Below, in pieces: positions 17,038 to 25,272 of a stretch of DNA of 64,000 nucleotides. Position numbers and translations under genes: made by a program. The stretch is taken from assembly GCA_016000265.1 (NCBI GenBank), contig JAECRL010000004.1, positions 9,850-73,849 on the forward strand, written 5' to 3'. Positions within the stretch are counted from its first letter, which is position 1; the number at the start of each line of letters is the position of its first letter. The notes under the pieces are model-generated. The model was not told the origin of the DNA, did not search any database, and was given only the letters and a program-made list of their open reading frames with translations. Origin of the DNA: Burkholderiales bacterium. Its GTDB lineage: Bacteria > Pseudomonadota > Gammaproteobacteria > Burkholderiales > Burkholderiaceae_C.

Positions 17038-18033
17038 ATGAACCGCTCCCTGATGATGTCCATCGCCGCCGTCGAGCGTGACACGGGGCTGAGCAAAGAC
17101 ACCTTGCGCGTCTGGGAAAAACGTTATGGCTTTCCCGACCCGGTTCGCGATCCGCAAGGCGAGCGTTGCTACCCGATGGCGCAAATCGAGCGGCTGCGCC
17201 TGATCAAGCGCCTGCTCGACGTCGGCCACCGACCGGGGCGCGTGGTGCCCCTCCCCTTGAGCGACCTGCAGGCCCTGGCCGGGCACAGCGCCGACGCGCA
17301 AGGCCTGGCGGGCCCGGTCTCGCGCAAGGCCGCCCCGCCCCCCACCGTCGCCGTCCTCACGCCCCCACCCGACGCCCCCTCCTGGCTGGCGGAAGCGCTG
17401 GCCTGCGTGGACGCCAACGACGTGCTGGGGCTCAAGCGCCTGCTGGCCCAGGCCGCGCCCTCGCTGGGGCTGGCTCGCTTCATCACCGACGTGGTCGCCC
17501 CCTTGCTGGGCGCCATGGGGGAAGGCTGGCTGCGCGGGCGCTTCCAGGTGCCCCAGGAACACTGGGTCAGCCACTGCCTGCAGCAAAGCCTGCACGCCGC
17601 CATCCACAGCCTGCCGCTGCCCGACGCGGGCCAGGCCCCTCGGGTGCTGCTGAGCACCTTCCCCGGCGAGCCCCACAGCCTGGGCCTGCTCATGGTGGAG
17701 GGCTGGCTCGCCCTGCAGCGGGCCCAGCCGATCAACCTGGGCCCGCAAACCCCTTTGTGGGACCTGGTGCACGCCGCCGCCCACCACCAGGCCGACGTCG
17801 TCGCCCTGAGCTTTTCGGCCTCGGCCCCGGCCACGCTGGTGCAAGACACCCTGGGTGAATTCCGCGCCAAGCTCCCGGCCCACGTCGCCCTGTGGGCCGG
17901 CGGGCGCAACCCCCTGCTGCAGCGGCGCCCCCCCACCGGCGTGCTGCCGCTCGACGACATGACCTCGCTGAGCGCCGCCGTGCAAGCCTGGCGCGCCAGC
18001 GCCCGTCGCCCCCTGCCCGACACCCCTGATTGA
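17038..18033 (+). CDS. CarH/LitR-type B12-dependent photoreceptor regulator (MerR family)
   Basis: A 331-residue transcription factor. Residues 1-70 are a MerR-type winged helix (IAAVERDTGLSKDTLRVWEKRYGFP). After a linker there is a four-helix region with W164 followed exactly nine residues later by E174-H175, the W-x9-EH signature that caps adenosylcobalamin in CarH. The cobalamin-binding fold then shows E211-P-H213-S-L-G, the E-x-H-x-x-G motif that supplies the lower axial histidine. In CarH/LitR proteins the dark, AdoCbl-bound tetramer represses and light disassembles it. The gene is divergent from the peroxidase/lipid operon, a typical LitR target. The ATG at 17038 is preferred, because an earlier TTG at 17020 overlaps the SigK-like site. 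Confidence 0.85.
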   Translation: MNRSLMMSIAAVERDTGLSKDTLRVWEKRYGFPDPVRDPQGERCYPMAQIERLRLIKRLLDVGHRPGRVVPLPLSDLQALAGHSADAQGLAGPVSRKAAPPPTVAVLTPPPDAPSWLAEALACVDANDVLGLKRLLAQAAPSLGLARFITDVVAPLLGAMGEGWLRGRFQVPQEHWVSHCLQQSLHAAIHSLPLPDAGQAPRVLLSTFPGEPHSLGLLMVEGWLALQRAQPINLGPQTPLWDLVHAAAHHQADVVALSFSASAPATLVQDTLGEFRAKLPAHVALWAGGRNPLLQRRPPTGVLPLDDMTSLSAAVQAWRASARRPLPDTPD

Positions 18034-18064
18034 GTGACGCTGTCACGGATCTGCAAACCGCCTG

Positions 18065-18091
18065 ACATCCAATTCGTCACGAAATCCGTAT
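18065..18091 (+). promoter_or_regulatory. SigK-like ECF promoter for the ferritin-like gene
   Basis: ACATCC at 18065-18070 and CCGTAT at 18086-18091, separated by 15 bases and ending 30 bases before the ATG at 18122. This is the best match among the four related sites in the window. A GTCACGGAT string just upstream (about 18053) may be part of another control element. Confidence 0.6.
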
Positions 18092-18121
18092 AGCCTTGTC
18101 GGATCACGCAGGAGAACGCCC

Positions 18122-19006
18122 ATGCTCTACCCCGAACTGTTCAAGCAACTGGAGTCCGCCCGCTGGAACATGGACTCAGACATCCCCTGGGACCGATTCG
18201 ACGCCAGCCAGCTCAGCGATGAGCAGGCGCAGACCATCAAGATGAACGCCATCACGGAATGGGCGGCCCTGCCGGCCACCGAGATGTTCCTGCGCGACAA
18301 CCGCGACGACAGCGACTTCTCCGCCTTCATGAGCGTGTGGTTCTTTGAAGAGCAGAAGCACTCGCTGGTGATGATGGAGTACCTGCGCCGCTTCCGCCCG
18401 GACCTGATGCCGACCGAGGAAGAGCTGCACGAGGTGCGCTTCGAGTTCGACCCGGCCCCGGCGCTGGAGACGCTGATGCTGCACTTCTGCGGCGAGATCC
18501 GGCTGCACCACTGGTACCGCCGCGCCGCCGAATGGCACACCGAGCCCGTCATCAAGGCCATCTACGAAACGCTCGCGCGCGACGAGGCCCGCCACGGCGG
18601 CGCCTACCTGCGCTACATGAAGCGCGCCATGAACAAGTTCGGCGACGAAGCCCGCGCGGCGTTTGCCAAGGTGGGCGTGCTGATGGCGAGTGCGCGTCGC
18701 ACGGCCCAGGCCCTGCACCCCACCAACCTGCACGTCAACGAGAAGCTGTTCCCGCGTGACACGGTGCAGTCGCGCGTGCCCAACCCCGAGTGGCTGGAGA
18801 AGTGGCTGGACACCCAGATCCAGTTCGACGCCGTGTGGGAAAGCAAGGTGGTCGAGCGCATCCTGCACAACCTCGGCTCCCTGATGGGGCGCAGCTTCGC
18901 CAGCGTGCAGGAGCTCAACCGCTTCCGCAAGGAGATGATGCGGTCGGTGGAGCAGGCGGCTGGGGGTGTTGCTGCTGCTTCTGAGGTGAAGACGGCTGGG
19001 GTTTGA
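18122..19006 (+). CDS. Ferritin-like diiron protein, acyl-ACP-desaturase-like
   Basis: A 294-residue all-helical soluble protein. It carries the ligand order expected for a diiron carboxylate centre: a Glu in ITEWAALPATEMF, the first ExxH in FFEEQKH, a Glu in FCGEIRLHHWY, and a second ExxH in ARDEARH. This E...ExxH...E...ExxH layout is shared by soluble acyl-ACP desaturases and related ferritin-like oxygenases. The upstream AGGAGA ribosome site sets the start. A SigK-like promoter precedes it, and the CarH/LitR regulator lies just before it on the same strand. I infer an oxidative step on fatty acyl groups or a protective iron role; the substrate is not visible. Confidence 0.8.
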   Translation: MLYPELFKQLESARWNMDSDIPWDRFDASQLSDEQAQTIKMNAITEWAALPATEMFLRDNRDDSDFSAFMSVWFFEEQKHSLVMMEYLRRFRPDLMPTEEELHEVRFEFDPAPALETLMLHFCGEIRLHHWYRRAAEWHTEPVIKAIYETLARDEARHGGAYLRYMKRAMNKFGDEARAAFAKVGVLMASARRTAQALHPTNLHVNEKLFPRDTVQSRVPNPEWLEKWLDTQIQFDAVWESKVVERILHNLGSLMGRSFASVQELNRFRKEMMRSVEQAAGGVAAASEVKTAGV

Positions 19007-19120
19007 GGCCTCTTGGCATGCGGTGGTTTTGACTTGGCCGCGTGCGCAGGGTTGCGCGCTTTGTCGTGAGAACGCGAGGCGGGGGCTGCGGCGATGTGCG
19101 GTCGGGCTTCAAGGGTGGTG

Positions 19121-19290
19121 GTCCTGCCTTTGGCAGGACTGCCCTGCGGTGCTCGCGGCAAGGTGAGGCCCTCGAACTCACTCCGCGCCCGCTGGGCGCT
19201 GCGCTCAAACAACTCGGGCCAGTCAGATGAGGAAGCGCGCTGACGCGCGCCCACCTTGCCGCTGCGCTCCTCGGCACCACCCAGGCGCCC
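19121..19290 (+). repeat. Multi-hairpin repeat, left copy of an inverted pair
   Basis: About 170 bases, roughly 85 per cent identical by eye to the reverse complement of 19771-19941. It begins with a hairpin GTCCTGCC-TTT-GGCAGGAC and continues through GCGGTGCTCGCGGCAAGGTG, a second hairpin GCGCCC-gct-GGGCGC, CTCAAACAACTCGGGCC, a GC-only hairpin near 19235 and CCACCTTGCCGCTGCGCTCC. In the right copy the first stem has changed bases on both sides and still pairs. It may be a dispersed extragenic element of this genome. Confidence 0.65.
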
Positions 19291-19384
19291 GCCCGCACAG
19301 CGCCTTCGCCCCTTTTCGCCTCGCTGGTGGCGTGCAACGGGTGTTGGCTTGCGTGGGTTGGGTGGCTTGATCGCGACCCTGCTT

Positions 19385-19560
19385 GGCCTGCGATGGTTTT
19401 TGGGCGGCTCACCGAGCTTTTTGGGCGACACGCCGAGCTGTTTGAGCGGTGCGCCGAGCAATTTGGGTGGCGCGCGGAGATCTCGGCTCGGCACCCCGGG
19501 TGTTTTGCTCGGGGCGCGGGGCTTTTTGCTCGGCGGGCCGAGCTCGGAGCTCGGTGAATG
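19385..19560. repeat. Degenerate 24-base tandem repeat
   Basis: A run of imperfect 24-base units of the type (g)ccgagctttttgggcg... In one plus-strand frame it reads as an eight-residue pattern (ELFGRHAE, ELFERCAE); in a minus-strand frame it reads LGAPLKQL, LGVSPKKL. It sits between the two inverted multi-hairpin elements. All frames stay partly open only because the unit length is a multiple of three, so I do not call a gene. Confidence 0.55.
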
Positions 19561-19770
19561 CACCTCGGTGGGGCGTGCGCGGGTGCTGGAGCTCGGCATT
19601 TGTCCGAAATCACTCGCCTCATGTCTGGAAAAGACTGGCGCGTGGGTGTCGGAGCCCGGGAGACGTCGTGAATTGAGAGCTGGCCGGTCAATTCCAGCGA
19701 GGTGACTGACTCACGCATCGCTCCCCCCGCACGCAACAAGCGGGGCACCAGGAGCGAAGCCGGCCTGGGC

Positions 19771-19941
19771 TCGGGCGCCTTGTGGGCGCCGAGGAGCGCA
19801 GCGGCAAGGTGGGCGCGCGCAGCGCGCTTGCGTATCCAGCTGGCCTGAGTTGTTTGAGCGGAGCGCCCACAGGGCGCGCAGCGAGTTCGAAGGCCCCACC
19901 TTGCCGCGAGCACCGCAGGGGAGTCACGCCAAGGGCGTGAC
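19771..19941 (-). repeat. Multi-hairpin repeat, right copy of an inverted pair
   Basis: The inverted partner of 19121-19290. Its terminal hairpin is GTCACGCC-AAG-GGCGTGAC at 19923-19941, versus GTCCTGCC/GGCAGGAC in the left copy: two base-pair changes in the stem are each compensated on the other side. The internal GCGCCC/GGGCGC hairpin and the TTGTTTGAGCG and CACCTTGCCGCGAGCACCGC blocks are also shared. Compensation suggests that the folded structure is kept by selection or by mobility requirements. Confidence 0.65.
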
Positions 19942-20100
19942 CGCCCACTTGGCGCCCGAGCCCAGGCCGGCGCAGCACCGCCCCGCGCTGCACCGACAAA
20001 TCGAGCCACCCCAGGCAGGCAAAGAAAAAACGCCCGACACCGTGGCACAGACCCGAATCGCCTTCAAACCCGAGCCGATTTGTGAAGGCATGCAAAGCAT

Positions 20101-20127
20101 GCATCCCCTCACGCTGAGGCGGCGTAA
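20101..20127 (+). promoter_or_regulatory. SigK-like ECF promoter for the fasciclin gene
   Basis: GCATCC at 20101-20106 and GCGTAA at 20122-20127 with a 15-base spacer, 60 bases before the fasciclin ATG. A GCATGC-aaa-GCATGC inverted repeat overlaps the upstream box. The link between a SigK-type sigma factor and a fasciclin gene parallels mycobacterial SigK control of the fasciclin proteins MPT70 and MPT83. Confidence 0.55.
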
Positions 20128-20187
20128 GGGACACCACGCACATCGATCGGTGTGCGAACCCTGATCAACGCAACCCAAGGAAACAGC

Positions 20188-20739
20188 ATGAAAGCCTTCG
20201 CCCTCGCCTCCGCCATCCTGGCCGCCTCGATGACCCTGGCCGCAGGCGCCGCCCGCGCCGAAGTCATGGTGGGAGGCGCCGCGATGCACCCCACCAAGGA
20301 CATCGTGGACAACGCCGTGAATTCCAAGGACCACACCACCCTGGTGGCCGCGGTCAAGGCCGCCGGCCTGGTCGACACCCTCAAGGGCAAGGGCCCGTTC
20401 ACGGTGTTCGCCCCGGTGAACGCCGGCTTCGCGGCCCTGCCCCCTGGCACCGTCGACAACCTGCTCAAGCCCGAGAACAAGCCCGCCTTGACCAAGGTGC
20501 TGACCTACCACGTGGTGGCCGGCAAGTTCGACGCCAAGGCCGTGACCCAGGCCATCCAGGCCGGTGGCGGCAAGGCTTCGCTGAAGACGGTGTCCGGCGG
20601 CACCCTGACCGCCTCGACAGCGGGCGGCAAGGTCATCGTCACCGATGAGAACGGCGGCCAGGCCACCGTCACCATCGCCGACGTGATGCAGTCCAACGGC
20701 GTGATCCACGTCGTCGACAAGGTGCTGCTGCCGAAGTGA
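20188..20739 (+). CDS. Exported fasciclin (FAS1) domain protein
   Basis: A 183-residue protein with a signal peptide ending near AAGAARA, so it is secreted or periplasmic. The mature part is one complete FAS1 domain: IVDNAVNSKDHTTLVAAVKAAGLVD, the FTVFAPVNAGFAALP H1 box, the LTYHVVAGKFDA central motif and the VIHVVDKVLLPK H2 box. FAS1 domains mediate adhesion or bind small hydrophobic ligands. The ATG at 20188 has an AAGGAAA ribosome site; an earlier in-frame start would spoil the signal peptide. Its promoter matches the SigK-like consensus seen here, and SigK/RskA-like genes lie about 7.5 kb away. Confidence 0.93.
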   Translation: MKAFALASAILAASMTLAAGAARAEVMVGGAAMHPTKDIVDNAVNSKDHTTLVAAVKAAGLVDTLKGKGPFTVFAPVNAGFAALPPGTVDNLLKPENKPALTKVLTYHVVAGKFDAKAVTQAIQAGGGKASLKTVSGGTLTASTAGGKVIVTDENGGQATVTIADVMQSNGVIHVVDKVLLPK

Positions 20740-20744
20740 TGAAG

Positions 20745-20762
20745 GGGCGCCTGCCAGCGCCC
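20745..20762. terminator. GC hairpin between convergent genes
   Basis: GGGCGC-ctgcca-GCGCCC directly after the fasciclin stop and before the end of the convergent CoA-transferase gene. It lacks a clear T-tract on either side, so its strength as a terminator is uncertain. Confidence 0.4.
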
Positions 20763-20792
20763 GCTTGAGGCCGACTCGGACGCCGAGCGGCG

Positions 20793-21839
20793 TCAGGCGA
20801 CCTGCTGCCAGGCCTGCACCGAGGCCTGGCCGGCGAACAGCGGGTGGGCCTGCGCCTCCTCCAGCGTCAGCACCGGCGTGACGCACGCGTCGGCCCCTTC
20901 AAACCGGTGCGCCCAGAACGCCAGCGGCTGTGAAGCCACCAGCGCGGCCACCTCGGCCTTGAGCGATGCGCAGTCTGGCGTGCCCGGCAACGCACCGCGC
21001 TGCCAGTGGCGGTTGACCCAGTCGGGTCGCTCGAACACCTCGCACGCGGCCTTCCAGAACTTGAACTCCAGCGCGCCGACCGCCAGGTGGCGGCCATCGG
21101 CCGTGGCGTACAGGTTGTAGCAAGGCAGGCCCCCGTTGAGCATGTCCTCGCCCGCCCTCGGCCGGCGCCCCAGGATGGGCGCCAGCAAGGTGGCCGTCGA
21201 CTTGGGCATGACCAGGTGGGCGTGCAGCCCGTGCGTCATGCTCACGTCGATGTGACGGCCCTTGCCCGTGCGCCGAGACTCGATCACCGCCGCCAGGATG
21301 GCGATGGTGGCCATCGAACTGCCCGCGGCCAGGTCGCCCCACTGCACGTTGGACAAGGCCAGCTCGCCCGTGGGGGCGCGCACCTGATCCAGCACGCCCG
21401 ACAGCGCCATGAAGTTCAGGTCATGCCCGGCCTTGTTGGCCCACGCCCCCGTCTGCCCGTAACCCGTGATGGAGACCATCACCAGCTTCGGGTTGAGCGC
21501 GTGCAGGGTTGCTGCGTCCAGCCCCATGCCTTGCAGCACGCCGGGGCGGAAGCTGTCGACCATCACGTCGGCGGTGGCCAGCCAGTCGCGCAGGGTGGCG
21601 AGGTCGGCCTCGTTGCGGAAGTCGACCTTGCGGCACTCCTTGCCGTGGTTGAGCGCCTCGAACAGCGTGCCCAGCGGGCGCGCGGGGTCGCCCTCGGGCG
21701 GCTCGACCTTGACGATCTCGGCACCCAGGTCGGCCAGCATGCGCGTGCTGAACGGCCCCGGCAGGTTGCGCGTGAGGTCGATCACGCGCAGGCCTGAGAG
21801 CAAGCCGCTCAAAGGCCCCGCGGCTGCGCCCCCGCTCAC
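20793..21839 (-). CDS. CaiB/BaiF family III CoA-transferase (racemase-like)
   Basis: A 348-residue enzyme of the class III CoA-transferase / alpha-methylacyl-CoA racemase family. Marks include [33 protein letters not shown] at the N-terminus and [13 protein letters not shown], whose Asp is the usual catalytic position, followed by [11 protein letters not shown]. The start overlaps the stop of the FadJ-like gene (21836-21839), so it is the last gene of the beta-oxidation operon. An epimerase role on 2-methyl-branched acyl-CoA, or a CoA-activation role, would both suit that pathway. No choice can be made from sequence alone. Confidence 0.88.
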   Translation of the reverse strand: MSGGAAAGPLSGLLSGLRVIDLTRNLPGPFSTRMLADLGAEIVKVEPPEGDPARPLGTLFEALNHGKECRKVDFRNEADLATLRDWLATADVMVDSFRPGVLQGMGLDAATLHALNPKLVMVSITGYGQTGAWANKAGHDLNFMALSGVLDQVRAPTGELALSNVQWGDLAAGSSMATIAILAAVIESRRTGKGRHIDVSMTHGLHAHLVMPKSTATLLAPILGRRPRAGEDMLNGGLPCYNLYATADGRHLAVGALEFKFWKAACEVFERPDWVNRHWQRGALPGTPDCASLKAEVAALVASQPLAFWAHRFEGADACVTPVLTLEEAQAHPLFAGQASVQAWQQVA

Positions 21840-23986
21840 ACCGCGTCCTCGAAGCGGCCGCCTTCTTGCGCCATCTTCACGACGATGGCGGCGGGCTCGA
21901 AGCGCGGGCCGTAGGCTTGGGCCAGCTCACGCGCACGCTCGACGAACTTCTTGGCGCCCACGGCGTTGATGAACTGCAGCGCACCACCCTGGTTGGGCGC
22001 GAAGCCCCAGCCGAAGATCGAGCCGATGTTGGTGTCGGCCACCGAACGCACGACCTTCTCTTCATAGCAGCGCGCGGCCTCGTTGGCTTGCACGTACAGC
22101 AGGCGGTCCACCAGCTCTTGCTGGGTGGGCTGGTTCGCCACCGGCGGGTAGAGCTGGGTCAGCTCGGGCCACAGGGTCTTTTCCTTGCCGTTGTAGTCGT
22201 ACAGGCCCTTGCCGGTCTTCTTGCCGATGCGGTTGTGCGTGCCACCGATGTTCTGCAGCACGGCGGCGGCGGGGTGCTCGGGCAGCACCTTGCCTTCGGC
22301 GGCCATGTCCTTCTTGGTCTGCTCGGCGATGTGCAGCGACAGGCCCAGCGAGACCTCGTCTTGCAGCGCCATCGGGGGCATGGGCATGCCCGCCTTCAGG
22401 CCGGCCACTTCGATGGAGCGCGGGTGCACGCCCTCGCCCAGCATGGCCAGGCCTTCCATGATGTAGGTGGCGAACACGCGCGAGGTGTAGAAGCCGCGGC
22501 TGTCGTTGACCACGATCGGGGTCTTGCCGATCTGCAGCACGTAGTCGAAACCACGCGCCAGGGTCTCATCAGACGTCTTCTCGCCCACGATGATCTCGAC
22601 CAGCGGCATCTTGTCCACGGGCGAGAAGAAGTGCAGGCCGATGAAGTTGGCCGGGCGCTCGCTGGCCGTGGCCAGGCCGGTGATGGGCAGCGTCGAGGTG
22701 TTCGAGGCGTACACCGCGTCGGCGGCGATGACGGCCTCCGACTTCTGCGTGCACACCGCCTTGATGGCGCGGTCTTCGAACACTGCCTCGATGACGAGGT
22801 CGCATCCCTTCAGGTCGTCATAGGACGTGGTGGGCTGGATGCGGGCCAGCAGCGCGTCGCGCTTGTCGGCCGTGCTGCGGCCACGCGAGATGGCCTTGTC
22901 CAGGATGCCCTGCGAATAGGCCTTGCCCTTCTCGGCATTCTCTTGCGTCGTGTCCAGCAGCACGACGTCGATGCCGACCTTGGCCGACACGTACGCGATG
23001 CCCGCGCCCATCATGCCGGCGCCCAGGATGCCGACCTTCTTGACCTTGGATTCAGCAAAGCCCTTGGGACGCGACTGGCCCTTCTTGATGGCGTTGAGCT
23101 GGTGCCACAGCGTGCCGATCATGTTCTTGCTGGTCTGCGAGACCACGCACGCGGCGAAGTAACGCGACTCGACCTGCGAGCCCGCGTCGAAGTCCAGCAG
23201 GCAGCCTTCAAACAGGCAGCTCATGATGTGGGTGAGCGCCGGGTAGTTGCCGTGCGCCTTGGCGTTGGCCATCGAGGGCGCGATGGCGAGCACCTGCACC
23301 ACGGCCGGGCTCTTGCTGTCGCCACCGGGGATGCGGAAGCCCTTGTTGTCCCAGGGCTGCGAGGCCTTGGGGTTGGCCTTGCACCAGGCCTTGGCCTTGG
23401 CCAGCATGTCTTCGCGGTTGGCGGCCAGCTCGGTCACCAGGCCCATGTCCTTGGCTTTGGCCGCGGTCAGTTCCTTGCCTTGCGTGATCAGCTCGAAGCT
23501 CTTCTGGATGCCGATCATGCGGGGCACGCGCTGGGTGCCGCCACCGCCGGGCAGCAGGCCCAGCTTGACCTCAGGCAGGCCGAACTTGGCCTTGGGGTCG
23601 TCGATGGCGATGCGGGCGTGGCAAGCCAGGGCCAGCTCCAGGCCACCGCCCAGGGCCGTGCCGTTGAGCGCGGCCACCACGGGCTTGCCGCACTTTTCCA
23701 TGCGGCGCATCATGCCCTTGAGGTCTTCACACAGCTTGTAGGCCTCTTCGGCCGAGGTGATCTGCGTGAGCTGGTCGATGTCGGCGCCGACGATGAAGGT
23801 CGACTTGGCCGAGGTGATGACCAGGCCCTTGAGGTTCGCGTCGGTTTCCAGTTGCTCGACCAGGCCGGCGAAGGGCACGACGAGCGTCGGGTTGAGCACG
23901 TTCATCGCGCGACCCGGCATGTCGATGGTGACCAGGCCGATGCCGTCGGCGTCGATGTCCAGGCTGAATGCTTGAGTTTGAGTCAT
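21836..23986 (-). CDS. FadJ/FadB-like enoyl-CoA hydratase / 3-hydroxyacyl-CoA dehydrogenase
   Basis: A 716-residue bifunctional beta-oxidation enzyme. The N-terminal crotonase domain (about 1-190) has [13 protein letters not shown] and [15 protein letters not shown] with the catalytic Glu region [15 protein letters not shown]. The central domain starts with the NAD-binding [16 protein letters not shown] and continues through [13 protein letters not shown] and the [14 protein letters not shown] histidine region. The C-terminal dehydrogenase repeats follow. The ATG at 23986 has a GGGAGG ribosome site; the frame is open further upstream inside the thiolase gene but that part is out of character. 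It works with the thiolase upstream. Confidence 0.92.
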   Translation of the reverse strand: MTQTQAFSLDIDADGIGLVTIDMPGRAMNVLNPTLVVPFAGLVEQLETDANLKGLVITSAKSTFIVGADIDQLTQITSAEEAYKLCEDLKGMMRRMEKCGKPVVAALNGTALGGGLELALACHARIAIDDPKAKFGLPEVKLGLLPGGGGTQRVPRMIGIQKSFELITQGKELTAAKAKDMGLVTELAANREDMLAKAKAWCKANPKASQPWDNKGFRIPGGDSKSPAVVQVLAIAPSMANAKAHGNYPALTHIMSCLFEGCLLDFDAGSQVESRYFAACVVSQTSKNMIGTLWHQLNAIKKGQSRPKGFAESKVKKVGILGAGMMGAGIAYVSAKVGIDVVLLDTTQENAEKGKAYSQGILDKAISRGRSTADKRDALLARIQPTTSYDDLKGCDLVIEAVFEDRAIKAVCTQKSEAVIAADAVYASNTSTLPITGLATASERPANFIGLHFFSPVDKMPLVEIIVGEKTSDETLARGFDYVLQIGKTPIVVNDSRGFYTSRVFATYIMEGLAMLGEGVHPRSIEVAGLKAGMPMPPMALQDEVSLGLSLHIAEQTKKDMAAEGKVLPEHPAAAVLQNIGGTHNRIGKKTGKGLYDYNGKEKTLWPELTQLYPPVANQPTQQELVDRLLYVQANEAARCYEEKVVRSVADTNIGSIFGWGFAPNQGGALQFINAVGAKKFVERARELAQAYGPRFEPAAIVVKMAQEGGRFEDAV

Positions 23987-24003
23987 GGTGTGTGCCTCCC
24001 GGA

Positions 24004-25209
24004 TCAGACGCGTTCGATGATGGTGGCGATGCCCATGCCGGCACCGATGCACAGCGTGGCCAAGGCGGTGGACTTGCCCGTGCGCTCCAGCTCGTCCAGG
24101 GCCGTGCCCAGGATGATGGCGCCGGTGGCACCCAGCGGGTGGCCCATGGCGATGGAGCCGCCGTTGACGTTGACGCGGTCCATCGACACGCCGAGGTCCT
24201 TGGCGGTCTTCATGGGCACGGTGGCAAACGCCTCGTTGATTTCCCACAGGTCGATGTCGCCCGGGGTCATGCCCAGCTTGTTGAGCGCCTTCTTGCAGGC
24301 CGGCGTCGGGCCGGTCAGCATGATGGTGGGCTCGGAGCCGCACTCGGCCGTCATCAGCACGCGGGCGCGGGGCTTCAGACCTGCCTTGAGGCCGGCTTCC
24401 TTGCTGCCCAGCAGCACCAGGGCGGCGCCGTCGACGATGCCCGAGGAGTTGCCGGCGTGGTGCGCGTGGATGACCTTTTCGATGGTCGTGTACTTGTCGA
24501 GCGCGGTGGCGTCGAAGCCCATGGTGCCCATCATCTCGAACGAGGGCATCAGCTTGGACAGCGACTCGACCGAGGTGCCGGGGCGGATGGTCTCGTCGCG
24601 GCCCAGCATCAGCATGCCGTTGATGTCACGCACGCCGATGACCGACTTGTCGAAGCGACCCTCGGCCTGCGCGGCGGCGGCACGGCGGTGCGACTCGGCG
24701 GCGTAGGCGTCGAGGTCAGCGCGAGAGAAGCCTTCCAGCGTGGCGATCAGGTCGGCGCTGATGCCCTGGGGCACGAAGGCCGTGCCGCTGTTGATGCGGG
24801 GGTCCATCACCCAGGCGCCACCGTCGGAGCCCATGGGCCAGCGGCTCATGCTTTCCACGCCACCGGCGACGACCATGTCATCGAGGCCGGCGCGGATCTT
24901 GGCCGTGGCCATGTTGATGGCTTCCAGGCCCGAGGCACAGAAGCGCGACAGCGTCACACCGGCGACGGACTCGGCCCAGCCGGCGTCCAGCACGGCGGTG
25001 CGGGCGATGTCGGCGCCCTGCTCGCCCACCGGGGTCACGCAGCCGAGGATGACGTCGTCGACCAGCGAGGTGTCGAGGTGGTGACGCTGTTGCAGGCCTT
25101 GCAGCAGGGTGCGCAGCAGCCACACGGGCGTGGCCTGGTGCAGGCTGCCGTCTTTCTTGCCCTTGCCGCGCGGGGTGCGAACGGCGTCGAAAATGTAGGC
25201 TTCGATCAT
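24004..25209 (-). CDS. Acetyl-CoA C-acyltransferase (FadA-like thiolase)
   Basis: A 401-residue degradative thiolase that splits 3-ketoacyl-CoA with CoA to acetyl-CoA and a shortened acyl-CoA. The acyl-accepting cysteine sits in [12 protein letters not shown], the C-terminal active-site His in [18 protein letters not shown], and the second Cys in LCIGAGMG. Length is usual for the family. It lies 17 bases upstream of the FadJ-like gene and 63 bases downstream of the acyl-CoA dehydrogenase on the same strand. Confidence 0.93.
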   Translation of the reverse strand: MIEAYIFDAVRTPRGKGKKDGSLHQATPVWLLRTLLQGLQQRHHLDTSLVDDVILGCVTPVGEQGADIARTAVLDAGWAESVAGVTLSRFCASGLEAINMATAKIRAGLDDMVVAGGVESMSRWPMGSDGGAWVMDPRINSGTAFVPQGISADLIATLEGFSRADLDAYAAESHRRAAAAQAEGRFDKSVIGVRDINGMLMLGRDETIRPGTSVESLSKLMPSFEMMGTMGFDATALDKYTTIEKVIHAHHAGNSSGIVDGAALVLLGSKEAGLKAGLKPRARVLMTAECGSEPTIMLTGPTPACKKALNKLGMTPGDIDLWEINEAFATVPMKTAKDLGVSMDRVNVNGGSIAMGHPLGATGAIILGTALDELERTGKSTALATLCIGAGMGIATIIERV

Positions 25210-25272
25210 GGGAAGCTCCTTCGTTGAATGGGGTTCTGGGAGGGCCCGTGAGCAGGGCTCAGGGCCGCTGGA

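Larger units (their letters stand above)
19007..20187. other. Gene-free 1.2-kb region built of repeats
   Basis: No convincing gene lies here: open frames exist on both strands but are made of low-complexity Arg/Ala/Pro-rich peptides that follow the repeats. The region holds an inverted pair of multi-hairpin elements (19121-19290 and 19771-19941), a degenerate 24-base tandem array between them, and the fasciclin promoter at its right end. Confidence 0.7.

Noticed and set aside
18915-20048. Long Arg/Ala/Pro-rich open frames in the 19-20 kb gap
   Set aside because: They follow the inverted and tandem repeats in several frames at once, have no ribosome site of note and no family resemblance.
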